Below, piece by piece: positions 61,270 through 64,000 of a DNA stretch of 64,000 nt. Positions within the stretch are counted from its first letter, which is position 1. Each line of letters starts with the position of its first letter. This DNA is from Dryococelus australis. Its lineage: Eukaryota > Arthropoda > Insecta > Phasmatodea > Phasmatidae. The notes under the pieces are model-generated. The model saw nothing but the letters and a program-made list of their open reading frames with translations. It had not been told where the DNA came from and made no database searches. The position numbers and the translations under genes were made by a program. The stretch lies in NCBI GenBank assembly GCA_029891345.1, contig CM057009.1:234289178-234353177 (forward strand), written 5' to 3'.

Positions 61270-62230
61270 ATTCTACAGGCTTCATTGTCAGGAGGATATT
61301 GAGAAGTGGTGCTGAACATGCAACACTGGCACTGCGAGGAAGTGGTCCAAGGACCAGGGGACAGAGTCAACTCAAGAAACACAAGGTTGGTGCCCCATTC
61401 GAGAGCATGGCAGTAGATATTCTGGGTCCCTTGCCTGTTACAGAGAGAGGTAATCATCTACGTGTTAGGTTACTTTACGAAGTGGACTGAGGTTATGCCC
61501 CTACGAACCTAGAAGTATATACTGTTACAGATGCACTCATAGAGCATGTCATTTCAAGGTTTGGTGTGCTACTAGAGTTCCATTCCAACCAGGGAAGAAA
61601 CTTTGAAGCTGCTGTGTTTCAGGAGGTAACAAAGATTTTAGGAATGAAAAAGATTAGGACTACAGTCTTGCACACTCAGTCAGATGGAATGGTCGAGAGG
61701 CTTAAAGGCACATTGATCTTTGTGGCAGACAACCAAAAAGATTGAGATTCAAAGGTGCCATAATTTCTCCTTGCTTACAGTTCGGCAGTTCACGAAACCA
61801 CAAGGGTAACACCATCAAGGATGCTGTTTGCAAGACAGCTATACCTCCCTAGTGACCTGTTTTTAGCAGATTGACAAATGAGGAAGCTGCAGCCCCTCAT
61901 TATGCTAGCGATTTACATAACTGACTTGTTGGCATTTATGATTTGGCTCGACAACATCTCAGAATAAATCGTGACCGGATGAAAATGTGGTAAGACAGGA
62001 GAATGTTGGGCAAGGTATTTCAAGAAGGACAACTGGTGTCGCTGTACAACCCACAGAGACAAAAAGGGTACTGCCCAAAGCTACAAAAATGTTGGCAGGG
62101 CCTCTACAGGAATCTGAAGAATATCAATTATGTGGTCTTTTGTTGTCAAAGCTCTTGAATTAAGCCTAAGGTTGTCCTCATCGACCAACTGACACACTAT
62201 GAAGTTCCTGATGTTGCAGAGAATGTTTGG
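61270..62230 (+). pseudogene. pol: Integrase remnant
   Basis: VDILGPLPVTERGNHLRV (about 61,415) carries the first catalytic Asp. FHSNQGRNFEAAVFQEVTK (about 61,582) has Asn where the second Asp is expected. TQSDGMVERLKGTL (about 61,680) holds the Glu. Stops occur at about 61,488 and beyond. The HHCC domain upstream is not readable. Confidence 0.82.
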
Positions 62231-62264
62231 GACAAGGGGCATGTTTGAGGAAAGGACAGTGGTA

Positions 62265-63040
62265 TGTGCTTTCTGCTTTGCATCACTTCCCTTAACCTGG
62301 GTTAGAGAACAAAGAACTGTGTGGAAGAGATAGTAGTAATATAATATCCCGGCAGCATTAACAAAGGCCAGCTTACAAAGGCCAGCTGCCGCATGCTGCT
62401 GTTTTAAGCCTTTTGCAATGAACATGCTCCTGACCTTGGGTGTACTGAATTTCTGAATTTATCTGTAGGAATATACTGGTTTAATGCGCTAGTTTCTCTC
62501 AGCATGACTCTGAGTGCAGCAAACTGTCCAGAACAGGGTAACTGATATTTAAGCGCAACGGGTGTCCAAGCCGACAGTTTATGAGAGTAGGGATTTTTGG
62601 CCATTGTGCAACCTTAAGCAATAAACGCTGAACCAGAAGAGCAATGAGTGCCAACGGAAATTACCAGCGGGAGTGTAATCTACGACTGAAAGAATCGGTG
62701 TAGTGCAGAGTGCGACTGGCAGGTGGGACTACAGAACTTGATGCCCAAGTGTAAAACCTTTCAAATGATGGCAACAGACACACTGAACATGTGTTAGTGA
62801 TAAGTGAGTTAATTTACTACAACCAAACAGAGATATTCGGGAGGACTTTAATTAGAGTTGAGATAAACATTAAATATTGCACTCGCTGAGAAATATAGAG
62901 AGTAATAGTGGAAATAGACAATTTGATATTGTAAAATAACAGCTGCGTGAATAAATTAAAAATCAGATTTTGTTCTTTTATTTTTATTTAGACCTCCATC
63001 CCTTAGAAACTCTGATATGCTCATTTGGCTTCTTATAACA
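62265..63040 (+). repeat. 3' LTR
   Basis: Begins TGTGCTTTCTGC after the purine-rich GAGGAAAGGACAGTGG and ends CTTCTTATAACA. A small internal duplication AAAGGCCAGCTT / AAAGGCCAGCTG lies at 62,363-62,392. Confidence 0.85.
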
Positions 63041-63310
63041 ATACAATGACAGTTACGTTTCAGTGTCATGATTTATTTGCAATAATAAAGATGCGTCTAA
63101 TGTAGAAATAAACTTTTTTTTCTAAGAAAACATTTTGGATAGAACTTGCAATATAGAATACAATTTAGATAAGTTTTAAGGTTTATTTCTGATCTTTTTA
63201 TTATATTTTTTATCTTTTTAATATTTTGTAACTATAGTTTTTTTAATGCATATATCATTGTATTATGAGTAGTTGAAACAATACGATATTTCAGTTTTAC
63301 CAATCGCCTT
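63041..63310. other. AT-rich spacer
   Basis: No feature is supported. Confidence 0.5.
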
Positions 63311-63311
63311 T

Positions 63312-63575
63312 TTGTAGCAGTACCATGGTGGATTTGTGGTCAGACTACTCATCTCCTACCAAGGCAAACAGAGATTGATTCCCGGTGGAGTCGCACCTGG
63401 ATTTTTGGATGTGGGAATTGTGCTGGACAATGCTGCTGGCCATCAGGTTTTCTCAGGGTTCTCCCATTTCCCCTGCCCTTGCATCCCAGCACTGCTCCAT
63501 TCTTGCCTATCTTCACCTTCATCGACTCGCAAGACCTTGATGTTAAGAGCCACCCAAGTGTCTCACATTTTTTCA
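63312..63575 (+). repeat. tRNA-derived SINE, family 1
   Basis: The A-box region is worn (CATGGTGGATTTGTGGTCAG). The B-box position reads GATTGATTCCC. Body blocks GGATTTTTGGATGTGGGAAT, CAGGTTTTCTCAGGGTTCTC and CAAGACCTTGATGTTAAGAG match the copies at 33.6 and 49.2 kb. Confidence 0.82.
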
Positions 63576-64000
63576 AGTATCACATATGTTACATTGTTTT
63601 TATACTATTCCTTGAAAAATTGAAAATAATATTAAACCAATTCTGATATAGATATTAAAATCATTATTTTTCTAGTGTAAACAGTGTACAACTATATAAT
63701 TATATAATTATATGTTTATAAAGTGCCCTACGTTTGCCACTATATGCAAATAATAAATTCATATACTGCTACCTGAAAAAAGCCCTCATCAATAATCATA
63801 TGACACCATTTGGAGACTACCTATACTGTTCAGGCATTATACTGGTTCTAACAGAGCCACCACTTATGAACAGTCAAAGGCAGATAGATTATGTGGCTAA
63901 GTTTTACTTCTGAAAATCATTTAGCAATAATGGTGATAGTACAGAGCAATGCATAAAGGCTGCTACATCTCTTTGGATGATGCACACAGATGAAAAATTA
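63576..64000. other. AT-rich end of window
   Basis: No feature recognised. Confidence 0.5.

Larger units (their letters stand above)
56395..63040 (+). mobile_element. Ty3/gypsy LTR retrotransposon, full length, degenerate
   Basis: LTRs of 784 bp (56,395-57,178) and 776 bp (62,265-63,040) flank gag and pol on the plus strand. TGGTGTAAGAAGTGGG at 57,180-57,195 is a primer-binding site typical of gypsy elements. Flanks ATAA and ATAC may be a 4-bp target duplication with one change. No env. LTRs differ at many sites, so the insertion is old. Confidence 0.9.

Overview
The window is 64 kb of AT-rich animal DNA with no bacterial features. It looks like part of a repeat-packed insect gene. Three short exons lie on the minus strand at 55,563-55,745, 49,021-49,128 and 29,030-29,137. 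The first encodes the C-terminal half of an RNA-recognition motif that matches RBM26/RBM27 (Drosophila swm). The three exons join in one reading frame (phase 0) and are separated by introns of about 6.4 and 19.9 kb. The flanking introns continue past both window ends. I see no other convincing host coding sequence.

Almost everything else is decayed transposable elements. From left to right: (1) an env-bearing Ty3/gypsy (errantivirus-like) provirus, 1-11,434, whose 5' LTR is cut by the window edge, inserted into a LINE reverse transcriptase; (2) LINE pieces in opposite orientations, 11,435-12,050; (3) an (AT)n microsatellite; (4) Tc1-like transposons on the minus strand at 14.3-14.9 and 16.08-17.40 kb; (5) a worn gypsy pol remnant, 17.9-20.4 kb; (6) a DDE transposon with terminal inverted repeats of about 430 bp, 22,838-25,471; (7) a solo LTR related to the first provirus, 25.55-26.15 kb; (8) a Tc1 element with no frameshifts, 26,795-28,007; (9) a second long-TIR DDE transposon, 30,112-31,955; (10) a solo LTR, 31,979-32,769, of the family whose full element sits at 56,395-63,040; (11) SINEs at 33.6, 38.6, 49.2 and 63.3 kb; (12) an orphan baculovirus-F-like env remnant, 36.5-37.6 kb; (13) hAT-like non-autonomous sequence, 36.1-36.5 and 39.2-40.5 kb; (14) a gypsy element, 43,768-48,349, that split a tandem array of about 185-bp units; (15) an internally deleted DDE transposase, 52.8-53.7 kb; (16) the third gypsy element, 56.4-63.0 kb.

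The organism is most likely an insect with a large genome. The env genes are of the insect errantivirus / baculovirus-F kind. The SINE at 38.6 kb resembles tRNA-derived SINEs that I associate with polyneopteran insects (locusts, stick insects, cockroaches). That lineage call rests on memory of the SINE body and is only moderately secure. Every element open reading frame in the window carries stops, frameshifts or lost catalytic residues, so none looks able to move by itself. The parts most worth a second look are the tandem array split by an LTR element, the two long-TIR transposons, the orphan env remnant, the CpG-rich block at 54.5 kb and the symmetric host exons.
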